Shown here: one piece after another, positions 21,960 through 34,266 of the stretch
How positions within the stretch are numbered: position 1 is the first letter of the stretch
How the letters are laid out: each line of letters starts with the position of its first letter
NCBI RefSeq assembly: GCF_035046485.1
Contig: NC_085137.1
Location: forward strand, 442,622,334 to 442,686,333
Length of the DNA stretch: 64,000 bases
Direction: 5' to 3'
Source: Aedes albopictus
Taxonomy: Eukaryota > Arthropoda > Insecta > Diptera > Culicidae
The notes under the pieces: generated by a model
Told to the model about the DNA's origin: nothing
The model's database searches: none
Seen by the model: the letters and a program-made list of their open reading frames with translations, nothing else
Program-made: the position numbers and the translations under genes

Positions 21960-24900
21960 TATATGAGTTCACAGAGCTTGCTCGAGGATTCTTGATAAAT
22001 TTGAGAGTATTCCTCGATTTATTGTGATTATTTAGAAATTCTAATGAATAGCGGTGTTTACTGAAATTATTCGAGGATTCTTGAAGATTTTTAGAGTATT
22101 CCTCGATTCTTTGTGGTTATTTAGGAATTCTAATAAATATTTGAGATTGTTGAGCTTGCTCGCTGATTCTTGAAGAATTTTGGAGTATTTCTAGAGTGTT
22201 CATGATAGCTTAGGAATTATAATGAATATCTGAGTTTTCTGAGATTATTCGAGTATTTTTGAAGAATTTTAGAAATCTCCTCAATTAAACGATATCTGAG
22301 GATTTCAGATAAATTTTAGAAGAATTTGGGAACATTTCTCGATTTTTTGTAATTATTTAGGAATTCAAATGAATATCTGAGTTTGCTGAGCTTATTCGAG
22401 GATTCTTGAAGATTTTTAGAGTATCCTCGATTTTACGATAACTGAGGAATTCAGATGAATATTTGTGCTCACTGAGCTTATTCGAGGATTCTTGAAGAAT
22501 TTGGGAATATTTCTAGATTTTTTATGATAACTGGGAAATTCAGATGAATATTTGAAAGCACTGAGCTTGCTCGAGGATTCTTTAGAGTTTTAGAGTTTTC
22601 CTCGATATTTTGTGATTATTTAGGAGTACTAATGAATATCTGAGTTTGCTGAGCTTACTCAAGGATTCTTGAAGAATGTTAGAGTTTTCCTCGATTTTAC
22701 GATAACTGAGAAATTCAGATGAATATTTGAGTTCACTGAGCTTGCTCAAGGATTCTTGAAGAGTTTTAGAGTATTCCACGATATTTTGTGATAATTTGAG
22801 AATTCTAATGAATATTTGAGTTTGCTGAGTGAGTTTTAGAGTATTCCTCGATTTTTTGTGATTATTTAGGAATTCTAATGACTATTTGAGTTCACTGAGC
22901 TTGCTCGAGGAAGAATTTGAGAGTATTCCTCGATTTTTTGTGATTATTTAGGAATAAGAATGAATATATTAGTTTGCTGAGATTATTCGAGAATTTTTGA
23001 AGAATTTTAGAGTTCTCCTCAATTTTACGACAAATATTTGAGTTCACTGTGCTTGCTCGAGAATTCTTGAAGAATTTGAGAAGATCCTTCGATTTTTTGT
23101 AATTATATAGGAATTCCAATGAATATCTGAGTTTGCTGAGCTTATTCGAGGATTCTTGAAGAGTTTTAGAGTATTCCTCGATATTTTGTGATTATTTAGG
23201 AATTCTAATGAATATTTAAGTTTTCTGAGCTTATTCGAGGATTCTTGAAGAGTTTTAGAGTTTTCCTCGATATTTTGTGATTATTTAGGAATTCTAATGA
23301 ACATTTGAGTTTTCTGAGCTTATTCGAGGATTCTTGAAGTGTTTTAGAGTATTCCTCGATATTTTGTGATTATTTAGGAATTCTAATGAATATTTGAGTT
23401 TGATGAGCTTATTCTAGGATTCTTGAAGAGTTTTAGAGTATTCCTCGATATTTTGTGATTAATTAGGAATTCTAATGAATATTTGAGTCTGATGAGCTTA
23501 TTCGAGGATTCTTGAAGAGTTTTAGAGTTTTCCTAGATATTTTGTGATTATTTAGGAATTCTAATGAATATTTGAGTTTGCTGAGCTTATTCGAGGATTC
23601 TTGAAGAGTTTTAGGGTATTCCTCGATATTTTGTGATTATTTAGGAATTCTAATGAACATTTGAGTTTTCTGAGCTTATTCGAGGATTCTTGAAGTGTTT
23701 TAGAGTATTCCTCGATATTTTGTGATTATTTAGGAATTCTAATGAATATTTGAGTTTGATGAGCTTATTCTAGGATTCTTGAAGAGTTTTAGAGTATTCC
23801 TCGATATTTTGTGATTAATTAGGAATTCTAATGAATATTTGAGTCTGATGAGCTTATTCGAGGATTCTTGAAGAGTTTTAGAGTTTTCCTAGATATTTTG
23901 TGATTATTTAGGAATTCTAATGAATATTTGAGTTTGATGAACTTATTCGAGGATTCTTGAAGAGTTTTGGGGTATTCCTCGATATTTTGTGATTATTTAG
24001 GAATTCTAATGAATATTTGAGTTTGCTGAGCTTATTCGAGGATTCTTGAAGAGTTTTAGGGTATTCCTCGATATTTTGTGATTATTTAGGAATTCTAATG
24101 AACATTTGAGTTTTCTGAGCTTATTCGAGGATTCTTGAAGTGTTTTAGAGTATTCCTCGATATTTTGTGATTATTTAGGAATTCTAATGAATATTTGAGT
24201 TTGATGAGCTTATTCTAGGATTCTTGAAGAGTTTTAGAGTATTCCTCGATATTTTGTGATTAATTAGGAATTCTAATGAATATTTGAGTCTGATGAGCTT
24301 ATTCGAGGATTCTTGAAGAGTTTTAGAGTTTTCCTAGATATTTTGTGATTATTTAGGAATTCTAATGAATATTTGAGTCTGATGAGCTTATTCGAGGATT
24401 CTTGAAGAGTTTTAGAGTTTTCCTAGATATTTTGTGATTATTTAGGAATTCTAATGAATATTTGAGTTTGATGAACTTATTCGAGGATTCTTGAAGAGTT
24501 TTAGAGTTTTCCTCGATATTTTGTGATTATTTAGGAATTCTAATGAACATTTGAGTTTTCTGAGCTTATTCGAGGATTCTTGAAGTGTTTTAGAGTATTC
24601 CTCGATATTTTGTGATTATTTAGGAATTCTAATGAATATTTGAGTTTGATGAGCTTATTCTAGGATTCTTGAAGAGTTTTAGAGTATTCCTCGATATTTT
24701 GTGATTAATTAGGAATTCTAATGAATATTTGAGTCTGATGAGCTTATTCGAGGATTCTTGAAGAGTTTTAGAGTTTTCCTAGATATTTTGTGATTATTTA
24801 GGAATTCTAATGAATATTTGAGTTTGATGAACTTATTCGAGGATTCTTGAAGAGTTTTAGAGTTTTCCTCGATATTTTGTGATTATTTAGGAATTCTAAT

Positions 24901-27539
24901 GAACATTTGAGTTTTCTGAGCTTATTCGAGGATTCTTGAAGTGTTTTAGAGTATTCCTCGATATTTTGTGATTATTTAGGAATTCTAATGAATATTTGAG
25001 TTTGATGAGCTTATTCTAGGATTCTTGAAGAGTTTTAGAGTATTCCTCGAAATTTTGTGATTATTTTGGAATTATAATGATTATTTGAGTGTGATGAGCT
25101 TATTCGAGGATTCTTGAAGAGTTTTAGAGTATTCCTCGATATTTTGTGATTAATTAGGAATTCTAATGAATATTTGAGTTTGATGAGCTTATTCGAGGAT
25201 TCTTGAAGAGTTTTAGAGTTTTCCTTGATATTTTGTGATTATTTAGGAATTCTAACGAATATTTGAGTTTTCTGAGCTTATTCGAGGATTCTTGAAGAGT
25301 TTTAGAGTTTTCCTCGATATTTTGTGATTATTTAGGAATTCTAATGAATATTTGAGTTTGATGAGCTTATTCGAGGATTCTTGAAAAGTTTTAGAGCATT
25401 CCTCGATATTTTGTGATTATTTAGGAATTCTAATGAATATTTGAGTTTGATGAGCTTATTCGAGGATTCTTGAAGAGTTTTAGAGTATTCCTCGATATTT
25501 TGTGATTATTTAGGAATTCTAATGAATATTTGAGTTTTCTGAGCTTATTCGAGGATTCTTGAAGAGTTTTAGAGTTTTCCTCGATATTTTGTGATTATTT
25601 AGGAATTCTAATGAATATTTGAGTTTGATGAGCTTTCTCGAGGATTCTTGAAGAGTTTTAGAGTATTCCTCGATATTATGTGATTATTTAGGAATTCTAA
25701 TGAATATTTGAGTTTGATGAGCTTATTCGAGGATTCTTGAAAAGTTTTAGAGCATTCCTCGATATTTTGTGATTATTTAGGAATTCTAATGAATATTTGA
25801 GTTTGATGAGCTTATTCGAGGATTCTTGAAGAGTTTTAGAGTATTCCTCAATATTTTGTGATTATTTAGAAATACTTATAAATATTTGAGTTCACTGAGC
25901 TTTCTCGAGGATTCTTGAAGAGTTTTAGAGCATTCCTCGATATTTTGTGATTATTTAGAAATACTTATGAATATTTGAGTTCACTGAACTTTCTCGAGGA
26001 TTCTTGAAGAGTTTTAGAGTTTTCCTCGATATTTTGTGATTATTTAGGAGTACTAATGAATATCTGAGTTTGCTGAGCTTACTCAAGGATTCTTGAAGAA
26101 TGTTAGAGTTTTCCTCGATTTTACGATAACTGAGAAATTCAGATGAATATTTGAGTTCACTGAGCTTGCTCAAGGATTCTTGAAGAGTTTTAGAGTATTC
26201 CGCGATATTTTGTGATAATTTGAGAATTCTAATGAATATTTGAGTTTGCTGAGCGAGTTTTAGAGTATTCCTCGATTTTTTGTGATTATTTAGGAATTCT
26301 AATGACTATTTGAGTTCACTGAGCTTGCTCGAGGAAGAATTTGAGAGTATACCTCGATTAGAATGAATGAATATATTAGTTATTATATAGTAGAATATAT
26401 TAGTTTGCTGAGATTATTCGAGAATTTTTGAAGAATTTTAGAGTTCTCCTCAATTTTACGACAAATATTTGAGTTCACTGAGCTTGCTCGAGAATTCTTG
26501 AAGAATTTGAGAATATCCTTCGATTTTTTGTAATTATATAGGAATTCCAATGAATATCTGAGTTTGCTGAGCTTATTCGAGGATTCTTGAAGAGTTTTAG
26601 AGTTTTCCTCGATATTTTGTGATTATTTAGGAATTCTAATGAATATTTGAGTTTGATGAGCTTATTCGAGGATTCTTGAAAAGTTTTAGAGCATTCCTCG
26701 ATATTTTGTGATTATTTAGGAATTCTAATGAATATTTGAGTTTGATGAGCTTATTCGAGGATTCTTGAAGAGTTTTAGAGTATTCCTCGATATTTTGTGA
26801 TTATTTAGGAATTGTAATGAATATTTGAGTTTTCTGAGCTTATTCGAGGATTCTTGAAGAGTTTTAGAGTATTCCTCGATATTTTGTGATTATTTAGGAA
26901 TTGTAATGAATATTTGAGTTTTCTGAGCTTATTCGAGGATTCTTGAAGAGTTTTAGAGTTTTCCTCGATATTTTGTGATTATTTAGGAATTCTAATGAAT
27001 ATTTGAGTTTGATGAGCTTATTCTAGGATTCTTGAAGAGTTTTAGAGTATTTCTCGAAATTTTGTGATTATTTAGGAATTATAATGATTATTTGAGTGTG
27101 ATGAGCTTATTCGAGGATTCTTGAAGAGTTTTAGAGTATTCCTCGATATTTTGTGATTAATTAGGAATTCTAATGAATATTTGAGTCTGATGAGCTTATT
27201 CGAGGATTCTTGAAGAGTTTTAGAGTATTCCTCGATTTTTTGTGATTATTTAGGAATTCTAATGACTATTTGAGTTCACTGAGCTTGCTCGAGGAAGAAT
27301 TTGAGAGTATTCCTCGATTTTTTGTGATTATTTAGGAATAAGAATGAATATATTAGTTTGCTGAGATTATTCGAGAATTTTTGAAGAATTTTAGAGTTCT
27401 CCTCAATTTTACGACAAATATTTGAGTTTACTGAGCTTGCTCGAGAATTCTTGAAGAATTTGAGAATATCCTTCGATTTTTTGTAATTATATAGGAATTC
27501 CAATGAATATCTGAGTTTGCTGAGCTTATTCGAGGATTC
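21960..27539 (+). repeat. 89-bp satellite array, forward arm, with higher-order repeats
   Basis: The unit is 89 bp (successive GAGGATTC landmarks at 25373, 25462 and 25551). Its core reads TTATTCGAGGATTCTTGAAG followed by AGTTTTAGAGTATTCCTCGA. The edges (21960-23100 and 25870-26550) are more diverged than the centre. In the centre the variant with GAAGTGTTTT recurs at 23336, 23692, 24137, 24582 and 24938, that is every 356 or 445 bases (4 or 5 units), so multi-unit blocks have been amplified. A diverged block near 22600-23150 recurs at 26030-26560 and again, in part, at 27230-27530. Confidence 0.92.
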
Positions 27540-28539
27540 AAATATTCACAAATACTTCAAGAACCCTCGAGCAAGCTCATTGAACTCAAATATTCACCCG
27601 AATTCCCAGGTCATCAAGGAAATCAAGAAATATTCACAAATACTTCAACAAACTCTGCCCGAATAAAAAATACAGTAGAAAAACCGAACGTTGTATTGTA
27701 ACAGTACTATTTAAAACCATATTTTTACAATAGACACTACTGTAAAAATAAAAATACAAAAACAATAAAATGTAATGTACAGTACCATACAGTAAATTGT
27801 AAATAAGATTTTTACAATATACTATACGGGTGGTTAAGTATCGTAACAATATAAAAATATATTTTTCTCCATATATATTTTTTTGCAAAACCATACATTA
27901 TATTGTAAATGAATTGTTATCAATACTGATACGTGGGTTTTAATAAACCGTACATTGTATGGTACACATATGGTTTCAAACAATAAAATGTACCGTAAAT
28001 ATATTGTTTTTAATTGTAGTTTCAGTACTGGTTATACATTTAATTAAATGGTTTTGTAATGGTTCTCTTTTGTTATGTTGTGTTGGTTTACATTACATAA
28101 ACCATATAACGTTATATTATCTTGTCATTTTCCTCCTGTTAATGGCATCTCAGGCTTACTAGCATTATGAGATACGCTTTGGGAATTCTCCAGAGCGTTT
28201 TGGATAACCCTTCATATATTGGATCGCCCACGTCCAAGTCTGAGTCGAGGTCTGAGTAGTCTCTGATTGCATTAACAGTTGAAGCTTAGGCTCCCATGCC
28301 CCACCAGCCAGATAACTGGGTTTCGCAAACTAAGCATTATTTGTGGCAACACTTTGAGCGGCATGATGGAACTATGCCGAGCGCGCTAAGTATTATTAGA
28401 CCACTAATGTAGTTGCATGAAGTGGGTGACGAGGTACATAAGTATCATTACAGCGTGCTTAACCGTTATTGCAATATTGAGGCTCCAGTTTGACTAAAGT
28501 TCGAAATACACGGAAATACATAACAACTCATGAGAAAAC

Positions 28540-28792
28540 CACAGACAAACAGACGTAACACTTCGAACATTTTTCGATTCAAATTATAGTCACGGAAACA
28601 TATTCGCCCAATGCTAAAAGGACTGAGTTTGGCCGACTATCAACTAGGTGGCGGTAGTGGGCAAACGTCAAACTCGAACAAAAACGATGCAAGCGCTACG
28701 GGTGGTCAGTTGGCCAACTATCAAATTTTCAAATAGACCGTTAAATCGGTGTACGATGGGAATTATCAGAGTGTTACGTCTGTTTGTCTGTG
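28540..28792. mobile_element. CACAGAC-type MITE, 253 bp, 7-bp TSD
   Basis: Ends are CACAGACAAACAGACGTAAC and its inverse (a perfect inverted repeat of about 23 bases). AGAAAAC lies at 28533-28539 and 28793-28799, exactly 7 bp. The CACAGA..ACAGAC pattern and the TSD length match the CACAGAG family at 9439, 9838 and 11382, but the interior differs. Confidence 0.85.
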
Positions 28793-29324
28793 AGAAAACT
28801 GTCAAGTTCGATTCAAGTATAAGTTAGGTTAAAAAGCGAACCCGCAGACGAACCTATATTAAAAGTCATTTCAGTGTTCAGTCCAGTCCATGTGTTGAAG
28901 ATGGCTCTACGTCAAAGATAAAGTTTGTCAATCGCATTTGATTCGATTGTGGTCGAAGGCAAGTTCACATGAGAGAAGAGGAGAAAATTCCCCTAAATGC
29001 AAATACAGAAATAATAGTGTTAATGATGAACTCATCCACTGATTTACGGTAATCTGACCTGCATCATTCCGGGTTGGCCTACATTCGTATTTCTCTCATC
29101 GCACTCTACACACCTAGCCCGCCATATCTCTTGGACCCCTGCTTGGACCTGCAGTTCTTAGGATAGGACATTTAGTTTACCACTGATTTAAACATGTTAT
29201 TGATTTTCAATTGATGTTTCAACTTATTCACTTTTTTCTCTTTCCTATGAAAGCTTTCCTTTGCATCAAAAAAGTCACAAACATCAACAAAACAAAGCAC
29301 GGAAAAAATGTTAAACTGAATAAA

Positions 29325-29404
29325 TTCTGGTGTTCGATTTGAATAGGTCGAATCTGCATATGAATCACAGCAAACATACGACCTATTCAAATCGAACACC
29401 AGAA
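29325..29404. repeat. Perfect 26-bp inverted repeat (hairpin)
   Basis: Bases 29325-29350 and 29379-29404 are exact reverse complements (core GGTGTTCGATTTGAATAGG), with a 28-base loop. It is embedded in the AT-rich TIR element. It could be a tiny MITE or a structured site. Confidence 0.85.
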
Positions 29405-31610
29405 ATAATAAAAAAATCACGGTAAAATAATGTTTCGGAAAAGTGAATGGTTCAAACGTAAGAAAAACAGTATAATATATTGTTACATAAAAATCCAATG
29501 TAAATGTATAGTATAGCGAACCATTTCATCACAATACACTTTATTGTAGCTGGTACACTGTATGGTGCAGAAATGGTTTTCACCATACACCCTATGGTTA
29601 GTTTTTATCCGGGTGGTGCAAGCTCATTGAACTCAAATATTCCCCAGAATTCCCAGATCATCATAAAAATCAACAAATATTCACAAATACTTCAACAAAC
29701 TCTCGAGCAAGCTCATTCAACTCAAATATTCACCAGAATTCCCAGATCATCATAAAAATCAAAAAATGTTCACAAATACTTCAACAAACTCTGGAGCAAG
29801 CTGATTGAACTCAAATACTCACCAGAATTCTCAGGTCATCATGGAAATCAAGAAATATTCACAAATACTTCAAGAACCCTCGAGCAAGCTCATTCAACTC
29901 AAATATTCACCAGAATTCCCAGGTCATCATAAAAATTAACAAATATTCACAAATACTTCAACAAACTCTGGAGCAAGCTCATTGAACTCAAATATTCACC
30001 AGAATTCCCAGGTCATCATAAAAATCAACAAAAATCACAAATACTTCAACAAACTCTCGAAAAAAAATCATTCAACTCAACTATTCACCAAAATTCGCAG
30101 GTCATAATAAAAATCAACAAATATTCACAAATACTTCAAGAACCCTCGAGCAAGCTCATTGAACTCAAATATTCACCCGAATTCCCAGGTCATCAAGGAA
30201 ATCAAGAAATATTCACAAATACTTCAACAAACTCTGGTGCAAGCTCATTGAACTCAAATATTCACCAGAACTCCCAGATCATCATAAAAATCAACAAATG
30301 TTCACAAATACTTCAACAAACTCTGGAGCAAGCTGATTGAACTCAAATACTCACCAGAATTTTCAGGTCATCATAGAAATCAAGAAATATTCACAAATAC
30401 TCCAAGAACCCTCGAGCAAGCTCATTGAACTCAAGTATTCCCCAGAATTCCCAGATCATCATAAAAATCAACAAATATTCACAAATACTTCAACAAACTC
30501 TCGAGCAAGCTCATTCAACTCAAATATTCACTCGAATTCCCAGGTCATCATGGAAATCAAGAAATATTCACAAATACTTCAAGAACCCTCGAGCAAGCTC
30601 ATTGAACTCAAATATTTCCCAGAATTCCCAGGTTATCATAAAAATCAACAAATATTCACAAATACTTCAACAAACTCTCGAGCAAGCTCATTGAACTCGA
30701 ATATTCACCAGAATTCTCAGGTCATCATGGAAATCAAGAAATATTCACTAATACTTCAAGAACCCTCGAGCAAGCTCATTGAACTCAAATATTCACCAGA
30801 ATTCACAGGTCATCATAAAAATCAACAAATATTCACAAATACTTCAACAAACTCTCGAGCAAGCTCATTGAACTCGAATATTCACCAGAATTCTCAGGTC
30901 ATCATGGAAATCAAGAAATATTCACTAATACTTCAAGAACCCTCGAGCAAGCTCATTGAACTCAAATATTCCCCAGAATTCCCAGATCATCATAAAAATC
31001 AACAAATATTCACAAATACTTCAACAAACTCTCGAGCAAGCTCATTCAACTCAAATATTCCCCAGAATTCCCAGATCATCATAAAAATCAACAAATATTC
31101 ACAAATACTTCAACAAACTCTCGAGCAAGCTCATTCAACTCAAAAATTAACCCGAATGCCCAGGTCATAATAAAAATCAACAAATATTCACAAATACTTC
31201 AACAAACTCTCGAGCAAGCTCATTCAACTCAAATATTCCCCAGAATTCCCAGGTCATCATGGAAATTAAGAAATATTCACTAATACTTCAAGAACCGTCG
31301 AGCAAGCTCATTGTACTCAAATATTCACCAGAATTCCCAGATCATCATAAAAATTAACAAATATTCACAAATACTTCAAGAACTCTCGAGCAAGCTCATT
31401 CAACTCAAATATTCACCTGAATTCCCAGGTCATCATAAAAATCAACAAAAAATCACAAATACTTCAACAAACTCTCGAAAAAAAAATCATTCAACTCAAC
31501 TATTCACCAAAATTCCCAGGTCATCATAAAAATCAACAAGAATACACTAATATTTCAAGAATTTTCATGCAACGTCATTGAACTCACATATGCACCAGAA
31601 TTCCACGTTT

Positions 31611-33176
31611 TATCAACGACTACAAACCATGAGAGCTTTCGAGCAGTCGTGATTTTTATTCATAGTTCAATGAAATATGGTTTATGTGAATGACTAAATT
31701 GTTACGTGTTGAGTATTATATAAATCGGATGTAGCGCTGAATGAAAGCTCTTACATTTTATTATATTTATTCATACAAACTTCGAACTGCACATAAATAA
31801 TATCATTGAATGTTTGTATATTCGAGCAATTTGCTCGAACAGCATGAAATTATTTCCAAAACAACTGTTACTGTTTCAGCAGCTACCAAACGCACCCGCT
31901 TTACCGTGCTTCATTGTTCTCTCCTCTCGAAACAAGCTGGCTGAGCATTGGTATGTACCAACCGATGCAATTGTTTCCCCACTTGACTCCTGAGCGGTGC
32001 TGTGTTATCAAGGCAGCCCAAAAACGAGTTTATATTTAGTCAATACGCACCCGTTCAAACGTCAAATCCGTTATGTCGTGTATTGGTCTCATGCTTGGTC
32101 TCATGCGATTTTTTTTCTTTTGCTCTGTGCTATGGTTTGCAGGAGAGTAAAGATAAAATAGAAATCAATGTGCACGGATCATCGGTTTCATGGTTGCCAA
32201 TGATCATGTTTCTGCCACTCGGCAAAATGTACAACAATAATTGATTTTATTTTGTGTGATATTATAAAGATTGTTGGTACTAACATTGCTTATTATACAA
32301 AACTGATAATAATTTAATCGTGAGTAATTCCATACTAACTATCCTTGCCCTGATATTTTCATTACTTTTCATTACTAGAAAGCAGCTTATTTTCTTATTT
32401 TTTCTTTACCTAACGTATGTACACTGGAACATGGCCTGCTTCTCAGCTTACTGTTTTATGAGCCCTGCCACAGTTATAATTACAATTATTTTCTTCAGAA
32501 TGTATGTTATTCGAATATGTCGAATACAACTATTCACTTGCTTGAATAATTATACAAAACTTACACATAAATGTTATAAGAAAACCTGATTACCAAGAGC
32601 CAAATAGAAACCAGAGTTATGATACTGATTCATGTCGTAGCATTTTAGGGATTCCCCCCACACAATCTTGGCCACCCTGCCACCCTTGATCAGGCGGGAA
32701 AGCTTTCCTCTCTGAGAGAACTACAACGTGCTTTCTAAACGACAACACGTGACCATATCAATTTTTTAACGGACGAGCTTGACCTCAGACCTTAATGTTT
32801 CTTTAATAAATTTGGCACGGACGATTTTGACACTTTCCGATAGTTTGTTTTGATTCTCATTCGTTGCCGTTCCCTTCACTCTCGGAAGAAAATTGAGGTT
32901 AAATTTCTATGCAAAAATCTTAATGTGAAATTCAAAAAATCCCATTAATGCTATTTTGCATACAAACTTAAATGGCACAAATCTGACGAACGAAACATCG
33001 AACTAAGCCGCACTTGTTTATCTTGGCTTTGCTCACTTGCAAAAAGAAGCTGCTTTTCCAAATCAAGCGCATTAGTTTACAAACTTTTAAGATTGGTGCT
33101 CTTGAAAACGTGAGAGGGGTCTAAATCGGCCATTGTGGCAGCCATGTTTGTATTCGCTGATGTTTCTCCTTAAAAA
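31611..33176. other. Intergenic, nothing recognised
   Basis: AT-rich sequence with only short chance frames. I see no terminal repeats, tandem arrays or conserved protein segments. Confidence 0.4.
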
Positions 33177-33920
33177 CACTGAACGAAAACGCCCGCCGTA
33201 CAAAGAATGATTCTTCATTCAATGCGGTACAGACCCGCAAAATCTGAATTTTAAATGATTTCTCAGCAGAATGACTTGACTGCCTTCGATTGAACCAAAA
33301 TCATCCTGTAATAAAACTAAAATTGACACAATTAATGAATGATTTTTCGCTTGGGGTTTGCTGTGAATGATTATCATCATAAAACCATCGGAAAGCATTT
33401 TCCTTTATGCTTCATACCGAAAATCATTCAATCGCTGAATGAAAATCCCCACAACTCAAAATATGAATTGTCATTCAATCGTGTGCTCAATCCCAGGGCT
33501 CACTCGGTGATTCCTAAAACTGAATGACAATCGCGATCGAATGATTTATTGAACAATAATGACGGATTCTTGTTTACCTTTTGTATTCTAATTGTCTGCA
33601 TGTTCCCCATTCTGAAAGTAATTCAATTTTGGATTGTTTTTCATTTTGCTGTTGGTGCGCCATCCTTTGACAGTTTATAATGGCAAAATCAACGTTGAAG
33701 TGGTTGCGGAAAAAATGCGTCGTGCAAAAGTGTTCGACTGTGATGCAGAATGGTGATATATTTATAATGTGTATTAATATAAAATGAGATTTCTGATAAT
33801 AAAAACCAATAAAATTCAAATAAAAAATAATTCACATATGGTTCTATTGTTCTTTTGTTATTTTCCAAACAACTAATATTACAACCATTTCAACGAGTTC
33901 GAGCGAAATTGACTTCAATT

Positions 33921-34165
33921 TGTTGGCGGATGGCAACACAGATCGTATGAGTAAATATAATGCAAATTTGATGACGTTTTGTTTTAGTGTGTACCTTTCT
34001 GACTTGTTTATATTTTTGAATTCGCTCTTGATCATTCTGAAAAAATGTAACCGCGTGCCGTTGAGCAAGATTATTTTTTCCAAATTTTTTTTTCAATAAA
34101 TACCCGTGTATTCCGTAATAAACTGCGTGTTTTCCGATCGATCCGAAACCTGCCTCTGCCCAACA
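33921..34165 (+). repeat. Copia 5' LTR
   Basis: It starts TGTTGGCGGATGG and ends CTGCCCAACA (245 bp). It contains AATAAA near 34095, a candidate polyadenylation signal. The preceding CAATT is the target duplication. Confidence 0.93.
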
Positions 34166-34179
34166 GGTTATGGGCCCGG
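34166..34179 (+). promoter_or_regulatory. Copia primer binding site (tRNA-iMet internal)
   Basis: GGTTATGGGCCC directly follows the LTR. It complements the anticodon stem-loop region of initiator tRNA-Met and not its 3' end, the half-tRNA priming known for Drosophila copia. Confidence 0.8.
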
Positions 34180-34266
34180 CGGAGCAGTCGGATAAAGTGC
34201 GCGGGGTCGGTTTTTCCAAGTCGGTAAATTAGTGCGTCGCATTGTCGTGTCGGTTCGATTTTAGCT

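Larger units (their letters stand above)
27658..29613. mobile_element. 1.96-kb TIR element inside the satellite
   Basis: Ends are CCCGAATAAAAAATA and, inverted, CCCGGATAAAAACTA. The satellite unit resumes exactly after it: flanks CTCTG and TGGTGCAAG rejoin as CTCTGGTGCAAG, which is found intact near 30235. This implies a 2-bp TG duplication. The interior is AT-rich with many short inverted copies of TACAGT and CCATAC-like motifs. It carries a second MITE (28540-28792) and a perfect hairpin (29325-29404). No transposase is visible. Confidence 0.7.
27540..31610 (-). repeat. Related 89-bp satellite in the opposite orientation
   Basis: At about 27540 the array switches to the complementary orientation. 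The unit on the plus strand contains AATATTCACCAGAATTCCCA and CTCGAGCAAGCTCATTGAAC, spaced 88-90 bp. Read inverted it aligns with the forward unit over its full length, with clear divergence. A TIR element (27658-29613) interrupts the second unit. Because the unit is not a multiple of three and is stop-free on the plus strand over long stretches, a 277-codon frame (30337-31170) arises. I do not regard it as a gene. Confidence 0.88.

Noticed and set aside
30337..31170. 277-codon open frame
   Set aside because: It consists of about nine 89-bp satellite units read in rotating frames, with no unique sequence or initiation context.
21960..31610. CRISPR-like array
   Set aside because: Units are contiguous 89-bp satellite monomers without spacers, and the genome is eukaryotic.
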